Assembly (NCBI GenBank): GCA_963678705.1
Contig: OY783209.1
Coordinates: 14,012,001-14,076,000, forward strand
DNA: 64,000 bases
Source of the DNA: Panorpa germanica
Lineage: Eukaryota > Arthropoda > Insecta > Mecoptera > Panorpidae
Reading direction: 5' to 3'
Of the stretch, positions 43,861 through 56,600 are shown piece after piece (the stretch's first letter is position 1; each line of letters starts with the position of its first letter). Under the pieces are notes generated by a model. That model saw only the letters and a list, made by a program, of their open reading frames with translations. It was not told the DNA's origin and did no database searches. The translations under genes and the position numbers were made by a program.

Positions 43861-44343
43861 GTTAAAGTTTTCTTTCATAATATATACAGCCAGTATATGA
43901 ATTATTACATTTTTAAACCATATGGTACGAATCCTAGTAAAATGATTTGGTTTGAATCCAAATAAGCCAGTATTATGCAAAAAATCTGTCAATTGATACA
44001 CATAAATGTGGTGACATAACCTCAATTTTGAAATTTCAAATTTAACCCTCAATATCTTTAATTTCTTAATAAAAAGTGGTAAAATAAATGTTACGTAGTG
44101 ATTTTGACATGTTTTGAGAATACAATAAGCATAATAAAACATACAAAAATGCAGTAGTTTTTTTACAAAGTGAAAAACAAAAGTGGGAGCTATATCGAAT
44201 AATTACCGAAATCTCAATAAAAAATTTAAAAATTTGAATGAAATTTGATTCACTAGTGTATTATTGTTGCCGCAAGATATTGCTTCCTGACTTCACAAAA
44301 GTTGTCGCTACTTTTATACTATTCCCAGGGTACCCTCACTCAG

Positions 44344-45757
44344 GTCACCAAAGTTAGCCCCTCAAAAATATTTTTTTTTTCTATTTTCGACTTTTTTTCT
44401 ATTAATTCGTTTGTTCATCGTTTGTTCTTAATTGTTCGCTGTTAATAATTGTTTGTTCCCCATTTATTTATTTAAAAAAAATTAATTAAAAATATATCTT
44501 CAAGTTAGCCCCCCTATTGCAATCTTTAATATTTTTCCGTCAATAATGACTCGTAAATATTTATTTTCGATTGTTCGTGCATAAAATACATTTGTTCTCT
44601 TTCGAAATTACTCATTTTTTGTTTAATTAACTATTTTAATTAGTTGAATGTATGTTTGCAAAATTTGTGTATTGCGCATGCGTCAACCATACGTTTAAAC
44701 TTTCTACGCGGTTGTTTTAATCGTGAAAAAAAAAATACAATTTTAAATCCTGAAGGAGCAATTAATTGGTATACAGTTTAATTAAAAAAATAAAAAAATA
44801 AACAAAATAATGTGCATACGCGTAAACTTTAGACCAAATACATTTTTTCCATCCCTTCCCATCTGTCGTTATTATGGAGGGTAGAGGTACCTCTAAAACC
44901 TACCGGAAAAAATAAAGAAATTCATTAGCATTTAAATAATTAAGATTTTTAAAGTGGTTACAATTACTTACTGAACAAACTACTAATCGTCGTTATACTC
45001 TGCCTAATGTGATTAATATAAATTAATTTTTATAGTAAAAATTACCTGTACTTTCAAAGTTTTGTTTGTAATAATTTACATATTTAGCTTCAATGTTTAC
45101 ATATATAAATTTAGAACTGAAAAATCATTTATTTCACGGTAAACAACCACGTAGCTACCATAACCTCTATGCGACTTTGTATTTAATTATTTATAATTAA
45201 ATGATATGTGTAAAGTCCTTGGTCGTTAATTAAATTATGATGAATAATATATTTTTTTTTTTATTTTTATTTATTTATTAGTTTATTATTTTATTAGTTT
45301 ATTTTTTTATTTTTTTAATTAAACTGTATACCAATTAATTGCTCCTTCAGGATTTAAAATTGTATTTTTTTTTTCACGATTAAAACAACCGCGTAGAAAG
45401 TTTAAACGTATGGTTGACGCATGCGCAATACACAAATTTTGCAAACATACATTCAACTAATTAAAATAGTTAATTAAACAAAAAATGAGTAATTTCGAAA
45501 GAGAACAAATGTATTTTATGCACGAACAATCGAAAATAAATATTTACGAGTCATTATTGACGGAAAAATATTAAAGATTGCAATAGGGGGGCTAACTTGA
45601 AGATATATTTTTAATTAATTTTTTTTAAATAAATAAATGGGGAACAAACAATTATTAACAGCGAACAATTAAGAACAAACGATGAACAAACGAATTAATA
45701 GAAAAAAAGTCGAAAATAGAAAAAAAAAATATTTTTGAGGGGCTAACTTTGGTGACC
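44344..45757. mobile_element. Nested long-TIR foldback element (~485-bp arms)
   Basis: 44344-44800 and 45325-45757 are almost perfect inverted copies, from GTCACCAAAGTTAGCCCCTC to TTAAACTGTATACCAATTAA. Flanked by CCCTCACTCA (44333-44342 and 45759-45768), a candidate 10-bp target duplication as in Mutator-like elements (one base off on the right). The ~500-bp core has no ORF. Arms are more alike than the two copies of the surrounding block, so it is young. Confidence 0.75.
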
Positions 45758-46167
45758 TCCCTCACTCAGTGTACAATTATTCAATGTCACTTATGGCGCG
45801 CTTATGGCGCCCTCAATCCGCCATTATTGGAATAGTGAACTAAGATGCTCGGCGACTCAATGTCGCTTTAGGCGCCATAAGTCGCCATTATTGGAATAGT
45901 GAACTAAGATGCTCGGCGACTCAACATTTCAAGGGAATGAAGGGTGAAGGGAGTGCACTGAGCTAAAGTTCAGTGCAGTTCAGTGATATATTACACATAT
46001 TAAAACATAATATTTATATATATACATAAATATATATTATTATTGTAGTTTTATTTTGTGTTATGCTTTGTATCACTGTGTATACAATTATTTGTATTTG
46101 TTTAGTACTATACAAAAATATTATGTTTTAATATGTGGTATCACTGAACTGCACTTAACTTTAGCTT

Positions 46168-46205
46168 AGTGCACTCCCTTCACCCTTCACCCTTCACCCT
46201 TCATT
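46168..46205. repeat. (CCCTTCA)n short tandem repeat
   Basis: About four 7-bp units inside the right arm of the CAGGGTAC element; the left arm has two, so copy number differs between the arms. Confidence 0.8.
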
Positions 46206-46264
46206 CCCTTCAAATGTTGAGTCGCCGAGCATCTTAGTACCCTGACTATTCCTGACTATTCCGA

Positions 46265-49200
46265 TCTGGCATCACTGCACATCTGTTGTTTGTGGTTGCT
46301 GCATTTCGCAATGTTTTTACATTACGTACAACAATGGCGTTTTATCTTATAAATTATTCTTATTATGTATGTTTTAACATGATTTATATTTTGCGATTAG
46401 ATAATTATGGATCCTGAATAGATTGATATAATAATAAATGTAAGTTCTTTCTTCTATTAATAACATTGATTCGCAATTCAAATGTAGATGCATTAATTTT
46501 GTTCTCATTTACATTGACATTTTGGATTCGACAGCTTGATTGCAGAGATAATACTTGATTGGTGTTCATTGGATAATACATGAAAGTATTGTAAATAATT
46601 TGTTTCTGCTTTACTAATTGCTATATTTTTTCATTCGTTTTAAATGACAACTTTTAATTCCGTAATAATTGTAATTTACGAAACAGTGTTTGATGCCTTT
46701 ATTTACAATAATATATTGTTTCTTTTTTCCATTCCAGATTGCAGGAGAACATTTATCGGAATTATTCAATGTTTAATAATGCTAATCTGGACAATTAACA
46801 TAGATATATGCCACAACGATTTTTTAATTTTAGATTGCTAATGAAAATGACAATAATACGATACATTTGTGAAGGTAAGGTCTTTGAGTATTAATTGTCT
46901 ACAAATTTCTATAGCGAATTTTTGAATTTTTAGAAATCTGTTGCTTTGAATAAATATTGAATTTTTATACAGTTTTCAAAAACTTCATCTTTGTTAACTT
47001 TTTTACTATTAAATAAGAATGTACTTGTTTTCCTCTACAAAACGTTTTCTCTATGGCAGGTTTCCTGTACACTTATTTTTATTTAAATAGAATTCGTTGT
47101 CAGATCTATGTTACATGTATTGCAATGTTTATGTGTTTAATGAACCACCACTATTTTAGTGAGAATATAAATTAGATTAAATATTTATTTAATACTTCAC
47201 CCATAACATACTGTTGCTAAGCGGTGAAATTATTAACAGGTTATGAAGAGGTGAACTTCATTTTTATTACATGAATAAAACAGATTCAAATGTTATTATA
47301 AATTATTTTTAAGTCAGGTCATTATACTTAGATTGCAATCAAGGAAGTTCATTAATGAACTGCAGACTACGTTTTCTAGAGTCTACTTTTCAACTCTTTC
47401 CACTTTTCATTTGGTTTTGATTATTAAAACAATAGTTTTCTTATTACAATTCTTTTTTTTATCTATTGCTACAAACATAAAATTTTGATAAACTGATATT
47501 TAATAATATTATTACATTTATATTTTCAACACTTTGCAGCATCTCCTTAACATCTCATGCTGCTTACAAATAATATAACGGTATCGAGAAAAGCTATTTA
47601 ATCTTTATAACGACAACTGCTGAGTGCTTTTTAAGCTAAAGGAAGCTTTGTAAGTTGAGGAGGGTACTACGTACTGGTGACATGGAAAATACATAAAGTA
47701 TTCATATTATGATTAAGGTTTTACCTTTTTTACGCGGCTTATTCTGCTGTACACAGCAAATCAAGAAACATAATGAATGGCGATGAACCTTGAACTCTTC
47801 TCCATTGCCACGTCTTTGTGATTTTTCTGGATTTGCAGACAGATTGAAATATAATGTACTTATCGAGGACTTCAAACAACTTGTGAAATTCCACAATTTC
47901 ATAATCATTGCAGTAAAAATCTTAAAAAGGTGAATCTCATTTCGAATTTATTAAGCTAATCAAACACATTTTTTCACTATGATTTGAATTTCATAACAAA
48001 TGATGCTAAAGTTTTCGTCTTGTTTCTGTTTGATAACTCAATTATTAAGATAATTTTTAATTTACAAAGAATATTGCAACTTAACTGTGGCTAACAATAA
48101 TAGTACATTATATATGAAATTAATTATAGAAAAGCTTAAGAAATTAATTGTTCATTTGAGATAATGTTGTTTTGGTATTTATTTTGATAATAATGTAAAT
48201 TTGGTATTTACATTATGTATATTCTTCCGGATATTGAAAATTCTTCATTTACATCTTCAATCACGAAAGACCGAGTGTGACGGTGTTGATTTATTATTAT
48301 TTTTCTTCAAAATATTTATTTTTCCGTGTAATGAAGTACATAGCCGACCGCTGGTATAGTGATGTCAGTCAATTTGATCAAGTAGGGTTCCATGGTATAT
48401 AACAGACAATACATTTGAATGCCTTCTACTTTTTAAAATTCTGATATATTTGTTTATCTGTTGTAGGTAATTTAAAACAAACATAAGTAAAGGTTAGCAT
48501 TTGTTTAATAAGTGTATTGAATATTTTGTAAATGATTTTAGAAATATGGAAAGAACATTATAATTTCTAAAGGCACACAAATTTATGATCAATGCAAGTG
48601 GTTATGCAGAAAATGAAAATTTAATCACAATCACTTCAGTAGGAAGAAATAATAGAGAAATTATCAAAATATTACATTGATTCAAAGGGAGTTTGTGTAG
48701 TAACATCGCGTCTAATATTTTATTAATGATTATTATTAATTACTTGGTTTAAATAGGTGCATTTTATACAATTTATTCTGATTACCGATTTATAAGTGTA
48801 TTACATTTTGTTAAAGCAATTTAATGAGTACAATTATATTTATAATTTACTAGCCACGCGTTGCTGTGCCTAACGTAGCGCCATCTATTGAATATTTACT
48901 CAATCTAGTCAACAGATTTCGATTTACTCAACAGAATATTTACTCAATCTAGTCAACAGATGTCGCCATCATCGTCGCTCGATGTCATATGTCATATACA
49001 GATAATTAATAGACAAATAATTAGCAATAAGATAAATAAATTGAGATGTAAACTATCCTATCTTTCAAGTTGGATCAAACTGCACAGGGTGTACAAATTT
49101 GATTAAAATCGGTTAAGTAGTTTAGGAGTCCATCGCGGAGGAACAACGTGACACGTAATTTATATATATTAAGATTATTATGAAATTTTATTTTATTTTC

Positions 49201-49997
49201 AGATACTAGTCATGTTTTTTCTTGAAATTATGACCAAGAACAAATATTTCTGAATATAATATAGGAATGTCTAGTGGCCTGCGGCTTGCACATAGTGAAT
49301 ACAAAGTACTAAAAATATGAAGGCAATTAACACAACAAAAAAAGCATTCATTACTTAACTGATAATTACACAATTACCAAGGTAAATCTAACGATAGCAC
49401 AATCTTTAGCATAATGAAAAATTACGTTAATCTAATTTTTAAAGTGTAACAGTAGAGAATAAGATCAAGTTAAGTGTAACCTTCTAAAACATAAATTACT
49501 ATAATGTCCTGCTGATTAATGAACAACTCATTAATACTTACTACTTTTAATACTTCATTATTACAACTTTTAATACTTATCTTTACATCGGGGGTCGCCT
49601 AATTAGATAAAGTGAACCTTTTGGTGATAATGAAGGCTCAATTTTTTTTATAAGAAATAAGTTAGTTCCGCAATGAGATTTTTATTGATTTGTGTGGTCT
49701 AGTCAAACGGCTAGTGCTTTAGTGCAATTTCAAACCAACAGGCTCAATAAACTGTTCTGAATGTAAATACTCTTTTCTTTTGAAGAAAATAATTGTTCCT
49801 TTCAACAGATCATAGCATACACACACTCGTTGCGAACACTTCTTTTTAATTTATTTAAAGTAGTTTTTGTTGTAATTCTCCACATGGTTTTATATAGTTA
49901 TATTTTTTTGAATTTCAGATTACTTTTGGGTGTGCTGATGTGGTGCTAGTTTGTATAATGCATTTTTTAAAGGAAATGTACTATTGCTGTTTTTGGG
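46265..49997 (+). ncRNA. Candidate spliced non-coding transcript, copy A
   Basis: Four exon-like segments bounded by good signals that are conserved in copy B: E1 ends 46439 (GTAAGT); E2 46738-46874 (TTCCATTCCAG / GAAG-GTAAGG); E3 49203-49381 (TTTTATTTTCAG / CCAAG-GTAAAT); E4 49919-49997 (GAATTTCAG / TTGGG-GTAAGT). No ORF longer than about 65 codons, and the reading frames are not shared with copy B. Conservation of splice signals without frame conservation suggests an RNA gene or a duplicated 5' UTR region. A transposon sits about 20 bp upstream of the conserved start. Further exons beyond 50000 are possible. No transcript evidence. Confidence 0.4.
48839..49175 (+). mobile_element. ACTAGC-type dispersed repeat, copy 2 (insertion in copy A)
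   Basis: Same sequence as 31470-31775, with a ~45-bp internal duplication around CAATCTAGTCAACAGAT. Copy B at 55735-55745 reads straight through (TATAATTTAATATCATG), so this is a clean post-duplication insertion, 30 bp upstream of the E3 acceptor. Confidence 0.8.
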
Positions 49998-50696
49998 GTA
50001 AGTACTTTTTTAGATTTACATTTTCTTTACTATGGCAGAGTGGTCATTTTTAGCAAATTAGCTGAATTATTTTAGTACATAATGTCTGCATAAATTAAAA
50101 TTAAAATCATGACTAACTTTTTATTATTGTTCTGTTTAATTGTCAAACACGTAAGGTATCATTTTCAGTGTTGTTTTTTTCCACTTATAATAAGTACAGC
50201 AGATTCACTGAAAAATTATCATTTTTTTTCATAACTTCCATAACATTCATTCATTTTTTAACATAACGATCTTTATTTTTGTTCTTATACAATCTAGTAT
50301 CATATGGGTCAGTTTTTTTCTCTAAACATATACAATTCGGTGTTCCCATCAAAATTGTTACAAATATACAAATGAGGATATCTCTCAGTGTCCAGATTTA
50401 ATTCTGCATACAAGTATTGTTGTTGATTAAGTTAGTGATTTAAGTTTTCGTGAACCATAGTGTTTTATTTGTATATTTCGGTTGAAAGTAATTTAATAGT
50501 TTGTCGGTAAATTGACTTTTGACGTTATAGATTTTCTGCCAGTCTTTAATACACTTTTCTTTAATTACAAGTAATATTTCAAGTCTCTCATTGTTCATCT
50601 CATACGAGTATATATCATATCTTCATTTATACAAGTTCCTTTGGCAAATTTGTCAGGCATTTTATTTCCTTTGAATATTCCGATTGTTATCATAGT

Positions 50697-52775
50697 AGAG
50701 CAAGATCACAGGGCCACCTGACATCATTAATTTTCTGATAAACAAAATGAGTAAGATTGAGTAGTGTTAGTATGTACAATTATCGTATGCCTACCTGCTA
50801 GCTTGACCAGACGGCCATTTTCCAGGTATCAGGTAATCAAGTTACGTAAAAACGCTACTCATCTCATTTATATTCTGATGGCTGATATTACTTATATATA
50901 AGACAATATCGTTAAAAATCTGTCATCAATACTTCTAGACACGTCTCGTCGGCAGTATTACCTTGCAGACGCTCTAAAGCTGATAAAAAAAATTCACTTA
51001 TAGTCTGAATGTCCATTTTTATATATGTGAGCCTTAGACCATATATAAATATATGGAGAGAGAATGCTGACCTAAAAGTGTGTCCAAAATATGTGCGAGA
51101 GAGAAAGATATATGTTCCTATTTGTTCTCTATGCGCATGCGTCGAATGTGACAGTTGTCAAGTCAGAGCTGTCTAGATGTAATACGGTTAAATATGACAT
51201 TATATTGATGTAGAATAATGTAGATATGTATAAATATAAATAAAAACATTATAATATATTATATATATATAGCTATATTATATTATATTATATTCTTAGT
51301 ATACTTATACTAAAAATTTTTAGTTTATTTATTTCAGGACAACATTTAACCTCTATGTCATCACAGAATTCTACATTATCAATACATCTAAATTATATTT
51401 ACATGTACTTACGCATGATAAGAAACCGAATTTATATTTAATATTTATTATATCGTCGACACAAATTAAGTATTATATATCTAGTATGCTGAGTGTACCT
51501 GTCATTTCAGTAACAACGCGTGTAAGAAAAATTAAAATATTTGCAGTGTTCAATGGCTGCTTTATTAAATTGTGTTGTTTGTAATAATTCTGATGTAAAT
51601 TTAATACTATTTACGGAAGCGATATAATAAATATAATAATAAATAATTATTTTAAAAATATTATGTATTTATATTCTATTTTAAGGTGAATATTCCATAT
51701 GTTGTCAAATTAATAGGTGTTAATTTTTAGTAGGTATTAATTTTTGTTTTTATTTAAAAATACACAAGAGTAAATTGTAAAAGAGAGAAAGTGAATATAA
51801 CACTCATATATGTCTCACTCACGCTCATGTGCACGTATAATGTCCTCTTGCTCATACTCATAGCGGAATTAAAATTGGGTCATGGGGATGTTTGGCCCCT
51901 TGGATCGGCCTGTCCTCTTGTAAAACTTTTTAAAATAGTTGTCTTGCTAACATATATAAAAATGTACTTTCAGACTATAAGTGCGATAGAGTAATTTTTT
52001 TTGTCAGCTTTATGGGGGGAGTGCGATCAAAACGAAATAAATTTAAAAAAAATGAAAAAAAAGACATGAAACCTTACTCCTCTCCTTAAAGCGTCTGCAA
52101 CGTAATACTGCCGGAAGGACGTGTGTCTACCAGTATTGATGACATATTTTTGACGATATTGTTTTATGCTGCTACCAAACGATGTTACGACCACCTTCCA
52201 AAGTTGGACGTATCGTGTGGTCGATACTGGAACTAAGTGTGTCCAACGTTCACGTTGGAAGAAGTTCGGGTTGTTGTCGGTCTTTTGACATGCGTCAAAA
52301 GGGATTTTAACCACACACTTGACCCACATGTCATGGACTGTTGCACGAATCGTCCAACAATGGAAGGTTTTATACTTGAAAGTTTATTTATTTACTTGAA
52401 AGTTATTGTTAAACAGTGTTTTTGTGAAAAATATTAACAAATTAATAAAATAAATAAATCATTCGGATCAAACATTTGTTCCACCGTGTAGTAGAAAACT
52501 TGCCATGTCAATCTTCCAATATTTGACTCACACCTTTAAATCAAACGTCCACCGCATCGTTTGGTACCAGCATTGCATATACGTAAAAATTAGCCATCAG
52601 AATTTAAATGAGAGAAGTAGCGTTTTTCAGTACTTTTATTACCTGATACCTGGAAAATGACCGTCTGGTCAAGCTAGCAGGTAGATCATACGATCATTGT
52701 ACATACTAACACTACTCAATCTTAGATATTTTGTCATCAGAAGATAAATGACGTCTGGTGGCCCTGTGATCTTGG
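50697..52775. mobile_element. Large palindromic TIR element with nested insertions
   Basis: Left arm 50697-51030 and right arm segments 51955-52145 and 52590-52775 are inverted copies: GATCACAGGGCCACC(T/A)GAC, TAGTGTTAGTATGTACAAT, GCTAGCTTGACCAGACGG, CAGTATTAC(C/G)TTGCAGACGC and CACTTATAGTCTGAA. Between the arms lies a copy of the 35150-35690 family (about 51040-51260) and AT-rich DNA. The right arm is split by about 440 bp at 52146-52590. No transposase recognised. Confidence 0.6.
51040..51260 (+). repeat. Fragment of the 35150-35690 family
   Basis: GTGCGAGAGAGAAAG, TTGTTCTCTATGCGCATGCG, GACAGTTGTCAAGTCAGA and ATGACATTATATTGATGTAG match the right arm and core of that element in inverted sense. 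Confidence 0.7.
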
Positions 52776-52779
52776 ACTA

Positions 52780-53154
52780 CCCAGTAAACATTTTGGAGTA
52801 AATTCTACTTAAATTCTATTACGTATCATAAATTTTTTGTCTGGAACGTGTTCGTTTTCTATTCAGTCGTTCAAAGGAAAGGTCCTTTTTATGAGCTACA
52901 GACATTGCAACGACGGTTCACTGCTGAATTAAAAGCGGAGTAGGTTTATGATTTATGACCGGATAATAAAAATATACCCATGTGGGAAAGAAACAGAAAT
53001 ACTTAATGAATGATGTTGGAAAAAGAAAGAATATTATTATGAAAAACTAACACAAAATCTGTGACAGGTAGAGAACTTGTAAAGCGTTAGAATAGAATTG
53101 TACGAGTGACTCGAACTTCACCAAATAGGACACTTCACCAAATTGTTTACTGGG
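52780..53154. mobile_element. Short CCCAGTAAAC element, TA-flanked
   Basis: Starts CCCAGTAAACATTTTGG, ends ACCAAATTGTTTACTGGG, with TA on both sides. Its sequence equals the two ends of 9216-10065 (reverse orientation) joined, i.e. an internal deletion derivative about 375 bp long. Confidence 0.8.
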
Positions 53155-53629
53155 TATAGTAGTTATTGTCACGAACCACTTGGAATATAATAAGTAATAT
53201 TATTTATTTTTCGTTTTATATCACAACATTATATTAAAATATTATGGATCGACGCAACATATCTATAGCTTGAACGTCTCATATTGCATCTCTGCATCAA
53301 TTATGAAAATGACATATGCGTATGAAAAAGTGGCAATTTTTAATAACTTTAATAGTAAAAGAGATATGTGCTGTTCAAAATAATGATCTTAAACACATAA
53401 ATATTACAATAAAAACAATTCTTATTTAATAGAAGGGACTTTACTTTACTGAAAATATGACTAAAAATTAAGACATTTTAGAACCATTAGATATTTAAAG
53501 AAATAAAAGCGCCATATTTCAATAAAAATTTAAAAAAACTGGCTGAAAATGTGTTTACTAGTACATTATTTCTTGCCCAAGATATTTCTTTCTTACTTCA
53601 GCAAAGTTGCTGTTATTTTTATAGTATCC
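53155..53629. other. No gene seen; upstream remnant of duplicated block
   Basis: AT-rich; the part from about 53500 (TTTCAATAAAAATTTAAAAA onward) is weakly similar to 44205-44320. Confidence 0.35.
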
Positions 53630-53639
53630 GATCTGGCAT

Positions 53640-56600
53640 CCCTGAACATCTGTTGTATGCATTTAGCAATGTTTTTACTTCACGCGCATTACGTACAACA
53701 ATGGCGTTTAATGATATAAAATTATTCTTATTGCGTATGTTTCAACGTGATTTATATTTCGGGATTCGATAATTATGGATCCTGAATAGATTGATTTATA
53801 ATAAATGTAAGTTGTTTCTTCTATTAATAACATTGATTCACAATGCAAATGTAGTTGCATTAATTTTGTTCTCATTTACCTTGACATTCTGGATTCGACA
53901 TCTTGATTGGATTATACATGAAAGTATTGTAAACAGTTTGTGTATATTTTACTAATTTGACATGTTAACTAACATCCATTATATTTTGTAATTCGTTTTG
54001 TATGATGACTTTTAATTCAGTAATAATTGTCATTGGCGAAAACAGGATTGAATGATTTTATTTACAATATTATATTGTTTCTTTTTTCCATTCCAGACTG
54101 CAGGGAACATACATCGGAATTATTGAGTGTTTAATAATGCCAAGCTGGACAATTAAATAACATAGATATCTTCAACACGATTTGATAATTTTAGATTGCT
54201 GCCGAAATTGACAATAATTTGTTATATTTATGAAGGTAAGCTCTTTTTGAAAATGTTGAATTTTTATACAGATTTCGAAATCTTCAGCTTTGTTAACTTT
54301 TTTACAATTAAATAAGAATATACTTGCTTTCCTCTACAAAACCTTTATCATGGCAGGTTCCCTGTACACTTGTTGTTATATAAATAGAATTCGTTGTCAG
54401 ATCTATGTTGCATGTATTGTAATGTTTATGTTTTTAATGAACCAACCACTATTATAGGGAGAATAAAAATTACATGTGATTTGAAAATGAAAATGAAAAT
54501 TATGAATAAAAGAGATTCAAGCGTTATTATATATTATATTTAACTCAAGTTAATCAGAATAATGATACTGATATTGTAATCAAGAGCAGTTCATTAATGA
54601 GCTGCAGAATACTATTTCTTTAGTTTACTCTTCACTCTTTCAACTTTTCGTTGTCTTTCTATTAATCGTTTTGAGAATTATAGAAATAGTTTTCACATGT
54701 ACTGTGTGTGTTTAATATGTACTGCTGCAAATGGAACGGAAGGCAATGATTTTAAAAATTTAACTCTTGTTTAACTTTTAGAAATGTAATATTTTGATAA
54801 ACTTATATTTAAAAATATTAACTAAATTATATTTTCAACACTTTGTAACTTAATAACATCTGAAGCTTCTTACAAAGTATATATGGGGATCGAAAAAGCT
54901 ATTTAAACCTTATAACTGCATAGCGCATTTTAAACTAAAGGAAGCTTTGTAAGATGCTATTACACATTTTTACATAATGGCGAAATAGAAAGTACATAAA
55001 TTATTCATATTATGAATTAATTGTTGCCTTTGTTATGCAGTTTATTTTTATAAATTCTAGTTTATTTTAAGCAAATCAATAAAGATAATGAATTGCGATG
55101 AACTTTGAACTCTTCTCCATTGTCTCGTCTTTGTGGTTTTTCTGCATTATAAAACAAATAATATTTTTTGGTGGCACACAAATTTATGAACAAATGCAAG
55201 TGGTTATGCAGAAAATTCAAATTCAATCACAATCTCAATTTTGTATTTCATTCTAAAATAAAACACCAATTCATTTAAATAGTGCCTTGTCTATTGACAA
55301 TATTACTTTATTAAAATACCGTGACAAATGTGAATTGTTTTAGTTTTAAGGCAATGTGTAAAACAAAGAATAAATAAATAACAGCGTTTACAGAAAAATA
55401 TATAAGAATATAATTAACAAACAATTAATTTAAAATTAAAACATTACGAGATATACAAATTTGTCCGGTTTTTCTTATTTTGTGGCGCTTTTAATAAAAC
55501 TAAGTCATTTGAAATTATATTTAAATCTGGATTACTTTCAGTAAGAAAAAATATTAGAGTAATAGATGGTAATGTAAGATTAATGTTTGTCGTAACATCG
55601 CTTTTAATATTTTATTAGTGATTATTATTCATCACTTGGTTTAAATATGTGCATTTCATATAATTTATTCTGATTACCGATTTATAAGTGTATTACATTT
55701 TGTTAATGCAATTTAATGAGTACAATTATATTTATAATTTAATATCATGTAATTTTATTTTATTTTTAGATACTAGTCATCCTACTAGTCCAGATACTAC
55801 TATTGCTCGAAATTTTGACCAAATTTGATATTTCCGAATCTAATCCAGGAGTCTAGTGGCCTGCAGCTTGCAATAGTGAATACAAAGTACTAATAACATG
55901 AAAGCAATTAACACAACAAAAAATTCATTCATTATTTAATTGGAAATTACACAGTTACCAAGGTAAATCTACATTGTTATGTATAGCAATGTGTAGTAGC
56001 ATTTTATTTTATGTCGATTCTCTAGTTTTTGTTCCATAGAAATATCGCGAATGACCTACTATTATCTAACGATAGCACAATCTATGGCATAATGAAAAAT
56101 AACATTTATCTAATTTTTAAAATGTAACAGTTGAGAATAAGATCAAGTTATGTTTAACTTCTAATGCACTTAAAAATATACATTTCTCTAAAACATAAAT
56201 TACTATTATGTCCTGCTGATTAATTAACAACTCATTTTAATGCTTTTAATACTTATCCTTACATTGCGATCCTAAGGCCTGGTTTTATGGTTCGTCTTAC
56301 TACCGAACTAAATAGCTAACTCCCGAATTAAACGAAAAATGAGTTTTATCATCAAGGGTTAACGCTAACTCGGAACTAAAATCACGGAGTAAGATATCCC
56401 GTCATAAATCAAGGTAATAATATTTAACTCGGAGTAAGTGTGCAACAGAGATAAAATATCATGCTATCTCAGCCAGTTTAGCTATCATTATTATAATATT
56501 TTAGGTTATAATATTAAATTATTGTTTATTATGAATTTTGTGAGTGACCTTAATCAATTATCAATAACAGATGATAAGGAAGATCAGCTATTATACAAAT

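Larger units (their letters stand above)
44326..46244. mobile_element. CAGGGTAC hAT-like element with 8-bp target duplication, hosting a nested foldback
   Basis: Tips CAGGGTAC (44326-44333) and GTACCCTG (46237-46244), flanked by ACTATTCC at 44318-44325 and 46245-46252. Block B at 53620 has an uninterrupted TAGTATCCGATCTGGCATC, the matching empty site. The interior includes inverted arms (about 45885-45990 and 46135-46235) with CTCGGCGACTCAACAT and (TGAAGGG)n, and a 73-bp tandem duplication (about 45825-45970). A foldback element (44344-45757) is inserted near its left end. Ten bases (CCTGACTATT) are repeated in tandem at the right edge. Confidence 0.75.
46255..50340 (+). repeat. Segmental duplication, copy A
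   Basis: Matches 53630-57590 in the same orientation from GATCTGGCATC to CAATTCGGTGTTC. Similarity is patchy but collinear. Insertions unique to A: the composite transposon just before it (44326-46244) and the ACTAG repeat at 48839-49175. A weakly similar upstream stretch (44200-44320 versus 53500-53620) shows that the block originally began earlier. Confidence 0.85.

Noticed and set aside
46644..46841. 65-codon ORF across candidate exon E2
   Set aside because: Spans an intron-exon boundary and is not preserved in copy B.
49690..49750. tRNA-like promoter boxes (TAGTCAAACGG and TTTCAAACC) suggesting a SINE or tRNA
   Set aside because: No acceptor stem or cloverleaf can be formed; copy B has lost the first box.
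52027..52437. Overlapping ORFs on both strands (100 and 66 codons)
   Set aside because: They lie in and beside the right arm of a palindromic repeat; no domain, and the left arm does not keep the frame.
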